Source: Magnolia sinica
Lineage: Eukaryota > Streptophyta > Magnoliopsida > Magnoliales > Magnoliaceae
Reading direction: 5' to 3'
NCBI RefSeq assembly: GCF_029962835.1
Contig: NC_080577.1
Span: forward strand, 30,300,501-30,364,500
Length of the DNA stretch: 64,000 bases
The notes beneath the pieces were generated by a model. That model had not been told where the DNA came from. It worked only from the letters and a program-made list of their open reading frames with translations, and searched no databases. A program made the translations under genes and the position numbers. Of the stretch, positions 53,930 through 64,000 are shown one piece after another. Position 1 is the first letter of the stretch. Each line of letters starts with the position of its first letter.

Positions 53930-54721
53930 CACTAATGGTTTTGGATAGAGGGACCGATTTCAATGCCTTCGCCTCATACTCCGTCCATGGACTATCTCAC
54001 ATCCCACCATGGATTTTAGGAGATTGAAATTAGATTCGCTCGTGCATCAAGACCGGTCGGGCAGAGGGATTTTCTGTAGTCCACATGCCTGGATACTCCC
54101 TTCCATGGGATATACTACTGTCAATTGTAAATCCATCACCTTATCTCCTACGCTTGCAACTCAACAAAACCTAGCGATGAGAAAGAAATGCTTTCAGTGA
54201 GTGGGTTTGGATAGGATAGCGAGCAAATGGTTGTAACGTCCCCAACTGAAATTTGGGATGGATGGCTGAGGGTAATATATATATCTACTTATCTACATTG
54301 CATATTGGGAATACTAGTTTGAGCTTAATATATATGCATAAACTCTTACATACATGATCGTATGGTTTCTTAATCATTTTCCCATTGTTCTTTGTTGTAG
54401 TCCCATCCACATGTAGAATTAATGATTGTGAAGTACGACAATAAATCAGATGGACAATTTAGCTATAATCGTTGAAGATAATCAAGCGACAGGACGTTAT
54501 GTTAAAGCAAGTAGGAATATGGGTGCCTCCTCATACCGTTTACAACAGGATTTGAACCACACTTGTTCAGACACAAATGACTTTATGAATGACACTTTCG
54601 AGCTATCATCGGAGAATTTAGGTGATTCGGGGCCAGATTTCAACCTCCACTGACAGTCACCCTTTCTTAAATCATTCCTTTTGTAACACTCCAAACCCAG
54701 CCTCAGAATCTGATTCGGGGC
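53930..54721. other. Left flank of duplication copy B, no gene seen
   Basis: Two LTR-start-like words, TGTAACGTCCCCAAC at 54232 and TGTAACACTCCAAACCC at 54682, occur without partners. The second lies 40 bp before the duplication border. Confidence 0.35.
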
Positions 54722-56639
54722 CAGTTTCGAAGGCCATTCATGGAATGGCTGTGATGGTCCATAAGGGTGGCTTTCATCCCATTTTCATTACACAGTACCA
54801 GCAAAGAGAAGGACGATCTCGGTTTCAACATCCCCTGCCATATGTACGGTGGAGGGAGGGTTTTCACTTCTGACAAGTGGGGCCCATCACTCAGTAATCC
54901 AGACTATTGGTCTGTTTGCTCAAAAATATTCTGGATGGGGTAATCTTAACCGTCTCAGTTGTAGCCTAGAGATAGACAGTTAAGAGATATACACAAAGTC
55001 ACAAGATTGGTCGTTGGGTTTTCCAGTCGGGGAGATTTTTTACGCATAGTCCATCCAGGGTGGGAGGAGACAGACCAACGGTCTAGATTACCGAAATAGT
55101 CTGGAACCCACGTGCAATCCAACCGAGGTTTGCTAATTCCAGAGGCATGTGAAGCCGTACATATCCATCCACAGGCACACGTGCAAATAAAAAATGTGGG
55201 TGTGAGATCTGATCACTCCATAATTCTTGGATCTTACTCACTAAAAAATCAAACAATTTCACTCTTAAGGTTAACCACAATGTACAGAGTAGAAGTACAG
55301 TTAATTTTTATTAATTTTCTTTCCCAGTCATTCATTTCTTTTAATATGTTGTGTGGCCCCACCCGGGATTTGAAATGGCCTAAGTTTCATGTACAAGATC
55401 TAAACAGTGTGTCTCACCTAATGGGCTGCTCGGATCTCCTGTTCTGTGCATTGTAAGACACCCAAGCTACGTGGGGTCCGTTGTATATCTAAAATCCACT
55501 ACGTTCATCACGTGGGAACCATTATTTGGACTGTACGTGGATAACAAAAGCCCAACCAAAAACTCATATAGGCCACACGAACAAAAACAATGTAAAATTA
55601 CTCATCAAACTACCAAGTTCATACGGTGTGACCCTATTGAGTTTTGCATATTCTTATTTTTCTTGCTTCACTTCCTCCAGACGAATACACCGGATTAATG
55701 GTATGATGAAAGATACACGCTATGTTGTCTGGTATGAGAAAAATCGAATTGATCTTATTTATGAGACTTGTGGCTAGAGAGCCATCATAGTAGACTCGCT
55801 GAACTACCAAGCTGGACAAGTAAGAAAACTTGATGGCCGGATGAAACCAGTCAATCAAGCTTGGCACTAAGATTCATCGGCCGACTTGGACCTCAAATAT
55901 CGATGGACCCCAGACACTGACCTGGACCTCAAATACCGACCTTTACCCCGGACATTGACCTCAGCTTCGACTTCGGAATAAAAAGATCCGGGGAAAATCT
56001 TGCAATGTATAAAAATAGGATCGGTCCAATGAGATCATGGCCAATGCTCATGCTAATCAAGGTAAAATCAGAGATGTTCTTGAGAACGTATTCCGATTTC
56101 AATACGAGCGCCTTCAACGAATCCACTTAGATATGCATATCGCATAAAAAAAACCTAAAAATATATAGGCATCAAAGGGTCCCCTGCTACAACCAGCGCC
56201 CCAAGTGTCCCTCATTTTTCCAATAAAGTGCAGGTACCCATCCGCTTTCAAGACATGTTATGGTATTGTCCAGATTCGAGAAATAAAAGTATACACACAT
56301 AAACTTATGGTTCGCATCTCATCTCCATTGTTCCAAATGGGTGTGGCCCAATTGAGTTGTAAGCCTAGCTGATTTTTGGCCTTATGGCTAACATCTAGGC
56401 ATAACCTAATAGACAATGAACTCTACGTATAAAAGATCACGGCGCCAAAGATAGTGTTTTATGCACTACTTGAACAGTTATTGCAGAGGATTTCCATCCG
56501 AAAAACAATCTGATTCCATCTCACGAAAGGTCCAGATCATCCACACATTTGACACGTCAGCGCATGTGGGGACTGAGGAGAGCAGGGTTCCTGAGAAAGC
56601 ATGGTACCTGTTTACCAGTACAGATTTTTTTGGGGGTCA
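54722..56639. other. Left part of duplication copy B, no gene seen
   Basis: Matches 25997-28010. Copy B lacks about 20 bp (near 55811) and about 85 bp (near 56622) present in copy A. Confidence 0.5.
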
Positions 56640-57580
56640 AATGTGTATGTAAGATGTACTCCAACCATTAAATGTGTGCTAGCACGTGGGGCAAGGATGA
56701 AAAAAATTAAGTTGATCATTCAGGTGAGCCACACCAAAGGAAATAGTTGCAAGAGATACATCTACCCTTAATTCTTATAGGGACCACCATGATTATTATA
56801 TAAAATCCACTTCAATCGTTAGATGCCACACCAATATTTAGGAATAAGGCCCAAAAATCAGGCACATCCATGATCTAGGTGGGCTAGGTCGGTCACAGCA
56901 AGAGGAACAGTTTGGAGGGTGAGTATTATCTTGTATATTATTTTCAATTATGTGGCCCACTTGAATTAAGAATAAAGCTAATTTTTTTACCACGAGCCTA
57001 CCATGGTGTGGCACACTTGACACGTGGGGTGGATTTCACATCAACTCCAAGGCAGGCCCTACCCAAGTTGCAACCGGCTTTTCCAAAAATCACAGAAGCA
57101 TACATTTGAGGTGTATATGTATATCAAAATGATTCTTCATGGGACGCCCACCCATTATTTTTAAGGGGACCACCGTGAAGTTTACGTGAGATCTACTCTG
57201 ACAACTAAACGTGTAATAGTAAGTTATGCAAAAGGCTAGAAAATTAGAATGACTTGTGATTTAGGTGGTGCCACAACAAGAAGACAATTGTGAGAGAGAA
57301 ATCCACCCTTGATATTTACAGGGCCAGCCATCATGATTATATAAAATCCACTCCAACCACTGGATATCACACTAAAACTTATATCTAAAACCCAAACATC
57401 AAGCTTGTCTATTATCAAATGGGCCATATGAAGTGAAATTTTTTTGAGGGTAAGTGTTACCTTGTACTGTGGCCCACATAAAATAAGAACATAGCTTAAT
57501 TTTGGGCCCTAGGCCTAACATGGGATGACATTCCTAGTAATCAAGATGGATTTTACATAAACATAATGGTGGACTCACTT
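56640..57580. repeat. Cluster of MITE-like arms, copy B
   Basis: Counterpart of 27990-28960 with the same arm order. Confidence 0.45.
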
Positions 57581-58275
57581 GAGCCAAAAATCTCTTTTCT
57601 AGTGTCAAATAACTTTGCCCACTTTTATAAAGCAATTCAAATTTGAAATTTGAAATTGATTTTTTAAACCACAACAGCCAAATCGACCTAATGGGCTTTT
57701 GGACATCTTAGTCCAAGCTCAGCCCAGCACTTAGGTCTAATACTTCAGACCAAGCCCGGCCGAGATGAGACGCACAGGCCCAGAAGCCCAACGGGCCATT
57801 GACATCTTAATTCTAATGATTACTTTAATAAATGTAGTTACTTGTAAGTAGACTTAGTTTACTAAATAGACTGGCCGTTTGGTTTCTATTGTAATTTCCA
57901 CGAAGTACCATTGAGAAAACTATTTCCACTAGTTGTCTCCACGGAAAGTGCCGTACCCAAGATGCTCCCGTAATGGGCAGGGTGTTGACTAAAACAATCA
58001 CGCCCTAAACGTATTACAAGCGAACACGCATGGTATTTTCATGGCAGCCTCCTAACCTCCATAGGCAAACCCGTCATTTCTCTAATAAAAATTTTCATTC
58101 GATTATAAAAATCCAATTTTCCTTCTAATCTTCACATAATTTCGTAGAATTACCATCGTTATAGCTAATTTATTATGATAATTTCGATTTATTGATCGAT
58201 CAATCGCAACCGATTGTAAAGAAGATCTAAGTTATAAAATGACACCCACATACCCACATCTTAATTTAGCAAAAA

Positions 58276-58827
58276 ATGGAGCGAACTCGATTTCGGGCAA
58301 ACCGGAGACGTCCCATTCTACCTCTGCACCGTCCGATTGTAAGACGTGGCACGCGCTATGGAGAAACAAGGATGAACGAGGCGGTCTTCGTGTTCGCACT
58401 CTCCGCCGTAGCGGCTCTTCTCCAGTCGAGGCCACCCACCGCATCGGAAACACACCAACCGACGTCGATGAACATCTTCATCTTCTCCGTCCTTGTGTCG
58501 TTCTGCGCCTCCATCGCATCGATGACACTCCCACGTAGCTTGATCTGGATCGTTTGTGCATCAGGCCGTGTTGCCATCTTCTCAGCAGCGCTAGCATTAG
58601 CGTCTTTCACCTCAAACGTTCTTCCACACAAATTCTGGTGGGCCGCATATGTCTCTTGTATCGTGCCTTTGTTTAACTTGTGTCCCTGGATAGGTGCACC
58701 GTGCCTTCGGTGGCTCAGGCATGTTTTCCGGTGGCTTCGGCGGAGAATTTTGGAGGTGGGTCAGGAAGTCCGACGTTGGATTGATTCAATGTGGGGCCCA
58801 GATGGATCAGCTTCACCTGAGCCCTGA
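58276..58827 (+). CDS. Hypothetical hydrophobic protein, 183 aa, copy B
   Basis: Same length and frame as 29651-30202, with four hydrophobic segments and an Arg-rich N-terminus. Compared with copy A there are eight replacements (Val72, Lys119, Ile139, Pro142, Trp for Cys in the HVFRWLRRR segment, and three in the last dozen residues) and two silent changes. Lys119 and Pro142 fall in or next to the last hydrophobic segment, which is unlikely for a constrained membrane protein. The gene call remains tentative. Function unknown. Confidence 0.33.
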   Translation: MERTRFRANRRRPILPLHRPIVRRGTRYGETRMNEAVFVFALSAVAALLQSRPPTASETHQPTSMNIFIFSVLVSFCASIASMTLPRSLIWIVCASGRVAIFSAALALASFTSNVLPHKFWWAAYVSCIVPLFNLCPWIGAPCLRWLRHVFRWLRRRILEVGQEVRRWIDSMWGPDGSASPEP

Positions 58828-59472
58828 CCACGGGAACGTCAACGTTGATGAAGTTTAAGCTTATTTTCGATTTTTAGCTGGTTACCTAATGTCGTATTAT
58901 TTCGGACGACGGCTGTCTGTAAGCGAGAGTTCCCGAAACACCAAGCTCTGTCGGACCCACTGGATGGATATCCATGTAAAATCCCTTCCATCCATCAGTT
59001 TTTCCAGCTCATGTTACGATGGAAGCCCAAAAATGACCAGATCTGAGACCCAAGTGTGCCACAACACAAAAAAAGTAGAGACCAAACGCCCACCATTCAA
59101 ACCTTATTGGGCCCTAAGGTTGATATTTGTTTTATTTTATTTTATTTATTTATTATTATTATTATTTTATTTTTCTTTTTGCATCATCCTAGCGGGAATC
59201 ACCAATTGAACGGGTTGGATGGCATATAAACACCACGGCCGTGAGCCCCGGGAGATTTCAACGGTAGGCGTTTACATCCCCACTGTTTCTTGTGGTAGTG
59301 TGGTGTGCTCCTCTTGGGTCTTATTGCAGCATGAGCCATCAAAACTGATGGATTTAGTGGTTCGTACATGGACATCGCGGTGGGCCCCAGTAAGCTTGGT
59401 GTGCGGGACCTCCTTCAAACAAGTGTTTATTATTTTCATTGTATTTGTACATGCACATGTAACTGGTACATA

Positions 59473-59477
<5 letters not shown>
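58828..59477. other. Downstream of the 183-codon frame, copy B, no gene seen
   Basis: Matches the copy A downstream region, including the T/A-rich run near 59128-59180 and the MITE-like CATCGCGGTGGGCCCC word. Confidence 0.4.

Positions 59478-59526
<49 letters not shown>
59478..59526. repeat. (AT)n microsatellite specific to copy B
   Basis: About 24 AT units, where copy A has a short T-rich stretch between the same flanks (CATAGAA and TTGTTAGGCC). Confidence 0.9.
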
Positions 59527-59531
<5 letters not shown>

Positions 59532-59882
59532 TGTTAGGCCAGGAGAGAAAGATGGTTGCGTCCCACAAATAATAATATTTGTTTTTAGGTCATGTTGTGG
59601 TGATGTAGCAGGGTTTATTTAAACCATTGCTAGGATTTTTAAACTATGCAGGTTTTACTTGACAAAAATGGCGAGTAGGAATCTCAATCTAAGCCGTTCA
59701 TCAGACTTGGCACTTCTTTGATCGTCTATTGCCCAAAAAATCACACTGAAGGGTGATCCTAAGCATCCCATCTGCTACCTCATCTTTTATCACAATTAAA
59801 AGTACATATAAACATTCATAAATTCGTCAATTGTGGGTTTTTTAATATTGATGCAGTTCTTGGGAGGTGGTCCATCCAATAT

Positions 59883-60411
59883 TGATGCAGGGAAGGACCT
59901 GATGAGGTTGATCACCGTCTTCCTTGATCAATAAACACCTTAAATCCGCAATGCACTCTTGAATTTATAAGAGAAAATTCTTGAATGGACGAGAAATATA
60001 AACATTTTAAAGGAAATTTATTGATAGATTGATATATAGATAGATTCTGAAAAAAAAATAATAAATGAATTTAAAATTTTTAAATAATCCTAAAATGTAA
60101 TTAAAAGAGTCCTAATAAAAAAAGGAAAGAAATTCTGAAATTTGTGCAAATTTTTACGGTCTGTCGACTTGTCATCAACTTGTCGAAATGGCTAAAAAAC
60201 GTCTAGATACTAAAATTGAAAATTCTATGAATTTCGACCTGTCGAATAGTGTTTCGACCTGTCAACAGAAATAAGTCAACAAGCAATCTAGAATTTCTGG
60301 AGGAATTTTGACATGTCGACTGGTCGAATAATGCTGAAATTTGTCGAATTTTCTTTGGGCTTCTTCCAGTCCATGTGCATTAGGAACGTGCTTGATTCAC
60401 GTCATACATCA
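59883..60411 (-). repeat. LTR of the CRM-like remnant, copy B
   Basis: Counterpart of 31213-31764. It starts TGATGCAGGGAAGGAC and ends CATACATCA. A little shorter because A-rich runs and part of the GTCGAC-rich stretch differ. Confidence 0.66.
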
Positions 60412-61575
60412 GACCCCTCCACTTGGAAAAAACTCGTCCTTAAGTTTAGTTTACAATACGTGTTCAACTTTCTCGAGTTTTTCAATGGACTTGGTTCACA
60501 ATACGTTTCAACTTTGGGTGTCGATATTTATTAGCTTCTTCCTTGTACTCAGCAATAGGCTTCTTTGATTTCTCCTCGACGAATAGTTACTACCCAAACT
60601 ACTATATTCTTCACTACAACACTCATTCCAAGTAGTTTAGGCAATGAAAACAAGTCAAGTACTGCAGGTTTAGGAGCTCGAGCATACACAACCTCAACTT
60701 GGGCCTGGTCAGTAGATTCATTCTTTGTGTTGTTGAATACATATTCAACCTGAGAAAGACCAATCTTTTGCATAAGGGACAATTATTTAGGAAGTTTGGC
60801 AAGAGCAATCACCTTTAACTCTTGCAACATTGCTTTACATCTTCTGGAATGTTCACAGACTTACCCATCTACTTCCTTTGCCACTATTGCTCTTGTCTCC
60901 TCCCAAGTGTTTGACAAAATCCCTTTCATTTGCAAGAGATTGTTCATCCACTTTAGAAGTATTAGGTTTGTTCTATATTACCACAAGGGCCACACATGCG
61001 CTACTAACAAATCCGGTGGCCTATCGCAACTCCTCCTCGACCAGGTCGACTCTTGCCAACAAATAATGTGATTTCTCTATACAACCCGTCACTAATCGGC
61101 TCTCCTCGCCCCTCGTCGATAAACAAGAGGATTCCTCTGCATGACCTTTCACTAATTGGCAATCCAACCAACAATTTTGGTATTGTCGGAATAATACCTG
61201 ATCATAATCGCCAATGAGGAATCATGCACGCAACAATTGCTTCATCTGCGGCCTCATGTAGATTGGCATTTTCATTTGTCTTGTCTGTGTGAGTTGAAGT
61301 TGCTCTCACTAAGCCAAACCTCTTCCCTTCAACTTCTATGGCACAAGTTTAACTTTCTTCTTTTCAGCGATATCTATGTAGTCAAAGAAATGTTTGACTT
61401 CAAGGAGCCAATCAAGAAAGTAACCGCTGTGGAGTTGACCGTCGAAGTTAAGAATATCGACTTTCATCCAAATTCTTGATCTACCCAATTTACTTGATCT
61501 TGGAGGATATGTCATCGATCTCCTCGTCATTGGATCCCACATCTTCAGGTGTGATTTTACAATTCACCGCCGGCA
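60412..61575 (-). pseudogene. CRM-like remnant: integrase tail joined to gag, copy B
   Basis: Same internal-deletion structure as copy A: integrase tail words (LSQVEYVFNN, LPKLLGMSVVV) then gag. Here the YKEEANKY segment is lost through a deletion near 60580. Gag words include LDWLLEVKHFFDYIDIAEKK near 61380-61420. Confidence 0.6.
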
Positions 61576-62747
61576 TCTAAATTGTAATAAATTGTAAATT
61601 GTATTATTTCTCTAACAACAACTAAATATATAGTGGAGGGGGGAGATCTAAGGGGGATCTAAATAAATCCTTACAAATACATATATAAACAAATAAGATA
61701 ATGTCCTAATGAAATTAAATACCCTAATCTAATCTAATATATTCAAACAATTTCAAATCACAACAAAATTGCATATTTCAAATACCTTCCAATCCAAACT
61801 ACTAATTGACTTTTAAAAATAACAATAAAAATGAAATGACCAAAATAAACCTATAAAAGCTCAAAATTACAAAGAACTCTGCCAAAATATAAATAACCTT
61901 GTGTGACCCTTCATCTCAATAGGGGCTTGAAATAAGCAAGGCACACTTTGCCTACATAACAAAGGTCCCTCTATCTGAACTTTATGGGAACCTAAAATAC
62001 ATAAGAAGCAGTTCAGGAATGACTAAACATGAGACCTACAAGATAAATTCAATCATCAAAAAAGAGAATTTGATTGAGTATCGAGTAGCAAAAGAATTTA
62101 GGTCAAAATACCAAATTCTAGCCACATTATCCTGGTAAGTGAATTTCAGCATAGTCCATCCATGTGGGGGCATTAGAAAAACTCCCTTTATATTAATGAT
62201 GGAATGGAGAGTATGCTTGCTTATATGCAAGGGCACATGTGGTATAAAACGTCACGTTAATCTAGAAGCCACAACTCGGGCATGACTAAATATAAGACCT
62301 GTGAAGAGGTGGATTTAATTATTATTATTATTATTATTATTACTATTATTAAAGAAGAACATTTGATTGAACATCGAAGAGCAAAAGAATTTAAGTCGAA
62401 ATACCAAATTCAGTCTGGATTTCAGCATAATTCACCCATTCAGGGGCGTTAGAAAAAGCCCCTCTAAATTAATGATGGAACGGAGAGTACGCTTGCCTAT
62501 ACACAAAAGCACTACAAATTTGGATAATAGGTAAATATTGCAGAGGACGCTGGGAAGGGAAGAACTGTGGAAGATGTAATTCCATTTTTTTAACTTGATG
62601 CACGTCCATTTAATTGTCTAACTTACATTAATCAGTTGGTTAGGATTTCCTAGTCAGCATGATTTTTAGGCTATGATCCATCAATAAGAAGGTTCATGAT
62701 TTTGACGGTGTGGATTGGACTAGGTGTTATCCGGGTAACACCTTAGT
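61576..62747. other. AT-rich DNA, no gene seen, copy B
   Basis: Counterpart of 32946-34093. An (ATT)n run at about 62318-62350 is longer than in copy A. Confidence 0.45.
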
Positions 62748-63192
62748 GGATGTTACCCTTACGGTGGGGCCAACATTGATGATTTGTCACAAATCCATGC
62801 CGTCCATCAAAATTTTCAGCCCATTTTATATTATGATTTAAAAAAATTAAGCAGTTCAAAATCTCAGGTGGACCACACCATAGGAAACCGTGATGATTGA
62901 ACACCCATCATTAAAAACTTTCAAGGGCCCACCATATTTATTTTCCATCCAACCTACTTATAAGGTCAAATGGATCTGGAAGGAGGGAAATTACAAAGAT
63001 CCGCTGGATCTAAAACTTCTGTAGCCCAAAAAATTTTTTAATGGTATTCACCACTGGAAACGTGTCGTCCACTTGAGATTTGCATCTGCTTTAAGTTTTG
63101 TATCTTCCTAGAATTATCTGGAAAAACGAATGGAGGACGTAGATATACAGTACATTCATCAAAGTGGGGCCCACACGGAAAGGGTAACACCC
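62748..63192. mobile_element. MITE-like palindromic element M2, copy B
   Basis: Counterpart of 34094-34543, ends GGATGTTACCCTTACGG and CGGAAAGGGTAACACC. The left end matches the right end better than in copy A. Confidence 0.55.
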
Positions 63193-63257
63193 GCTGTAGA
63201 TAGGTTTAAACCACGTGATCAAATGAGTTGAGGGATCAATAAGTTCTGACACCGGCC

Positions 63258-63790
63258 CGTGGACATGGACGCGGATTGCGTCCTACGCCCGCCAGGATGG
63301 TAATCCGTCCGGGCAGGGCTATGTGGGGGCCACCATGATGTAAGTGTTTTATCCATACCGTTCATCACTTTTCTCATATCACTTTAAGATATTATGCTAA
63401 AAATGAGGCAGGTTCACAGCTCCAGTGGACCACACCAAAGGAAGCTGTAGTGATAATGACACCCCATATCAGTGCCACTGTGATGTTTGTTTGCCATCCA
63501 ACCTATTCATAAGGTCATGTAGACGTGGATGAAGTGAAAAACAAATATCAGATTGATTCGAAACTTCTCCAACTCCTAAGAAGTTTGTAAATGGTGGACG
63601 TTCAATCCCCAATTTGTGGTCCACATAATCCTTGGAACTGCCTCATTTTTTGGATCACATCTTTAAATGATCTGAGAAAAATTATGAACGGCGTGGATAA
63701 AACACTTACATCACGGTGGGGCCACAGAGCCCTGCAGGGACGGATTACCGTCCAGGCGGGGGTAGGACGCAATCCACGTCCCGTGGACAC
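63258..63790. mobile_element. Mutator-like MITE M3, copy B
   Basis: Counterpart of 34609-35143. The target duplication is CGTGGACAT (63258-63266) and CGTGGACAC (63782-63790), one substitution apart. The element 63267-63781 has the same GGACGYGGATTGCGTCC ends. Confidence 0.75.
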
Positions 63791-64000
63791 TTCGTGTCGA
63801 ATACCCACCAATCTGCCATCTACGTGGGCAAATAATTGGATGGTTTCAGTTGAATTTTTTGTATGTTGGGTTACTACTCATGTCTAAACAAGAGTTACAA
63901 TACCGAGGTCATGGGTTAGAGTAGCTACTGTGGTGTGTCTGTGGGAGTGGATGTATAAAAAAATAAAAATAAAAAATAAAATAAAATAAAAAAATTACCT

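Larger units (their letters stand above)
54722..64000. repeat. Large duplication, copy B (runs off the window)
   Basis: Direct repeat of 25997 to about 35353. All features of copy A are found in the same order: LTR-like segment, MITE arms, 183-codon frame, CRM-like remnant, M2 and M3. Differences are substitutions plus small indels, and a long (AT)n at 59478-59526 that copy A lacks. Confidence 0.92.

Noticed and set aside
54682..54721. TGTAACACTCC start as the cause of the duplication border
   Set aside because: No partner terminus, and no equivalent at the left border of copy A.
1..64000. CRISPR arrays, bacterial defence or biosynthetic clusters, rRNA or tRNA genes
   Set aside because: No regular spacer arrays, operons, ribosome sites or cloverleaf patterns were seen. 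Composition and elements are those of plant repeat DNA; the tRNA-like words are primer sites only.

Overview
The window looks like gene-poor nuclear DNA from a flowering plant. It is dominated by nested LTR retrotransposons of plant Ty3/gypsy type (Athila-like, CRM-like and Del/Tekay-like chromoviruses), with copia remnants, a CACTA end, MITE-like palindromes and microsatellites. I see no rRNA, tRNA, CRISPR or prokaryotic operon features. A short arm of the form GGGCCCACC...ATGGATGGACGG...ACATCA..GTGGGGCCC recurs throughout; it reminds me of magnoliid genomes, but that taxon guess is weak.

Left third (294-24391): a three-layer nest that can be resolved to the base. The oldest layer (E2) is a CRM-like chromovirus on the minus strand, 299-24386, with 729-bp LTRs, a tRNA-iMet-type primer site and target duplication GTGTA. 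Its 3' LTR was split by an Athila-like element (E1, minus strand, 620-12548, 2.1-kb LTRs, target duplication CAAGG). Its gag leader was split by a second Athila-family element (E3, plus strand, 17451-23630, target duplication AGGAG). E3 is abnormal: it has one complete LTR, primer site, gag and protease, but instead of reverse transcriptase, integrase and a 3' LTR it ends in a 734-bp inverted copy of its own U3. Both termini are therefore the same LTR end. All three elements carry stops or lost catalytic residues.

Middle (24392-54721): MITE-like palindromes; the first copy of a large duplication (25997 to about 35353); a short copia gag fragment interrupted by an LTR-like start; a 4.2-kb gypsy-type solo LTR (38051-42221) full of short tandem repeats; an Athila-family solo LTR (42494-44891, TSD GTTTC); a CACTA terminus; a decayed Del/Tekay gag-protease fragment; a copia-type solo LTR (48648-50278, TSD TATAC); and a 131-bp tandem array.

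Right end (54722-64000): the second copy of the duplication, in direct orientation about 28.7 kb from the first and running off the window. Both copies hold the same 183-codon open frame for a hydrophobic protein (the only candidate non-transposon gene, weakly supported), an internally deleted CRM-like remnant, and a Mutator-like MITE with 9-bp target duplications.

Nothing here works as a host pathway. The interest is in element architecture: the U3-U3 ended insertion, exon-like cassettes in the Athila leader, conserved hairpins and twin repeats in the Athila LTRs, a TATA palindrome in the CRM-like LTR, and a MITE arm shared with LTR U3 regions.
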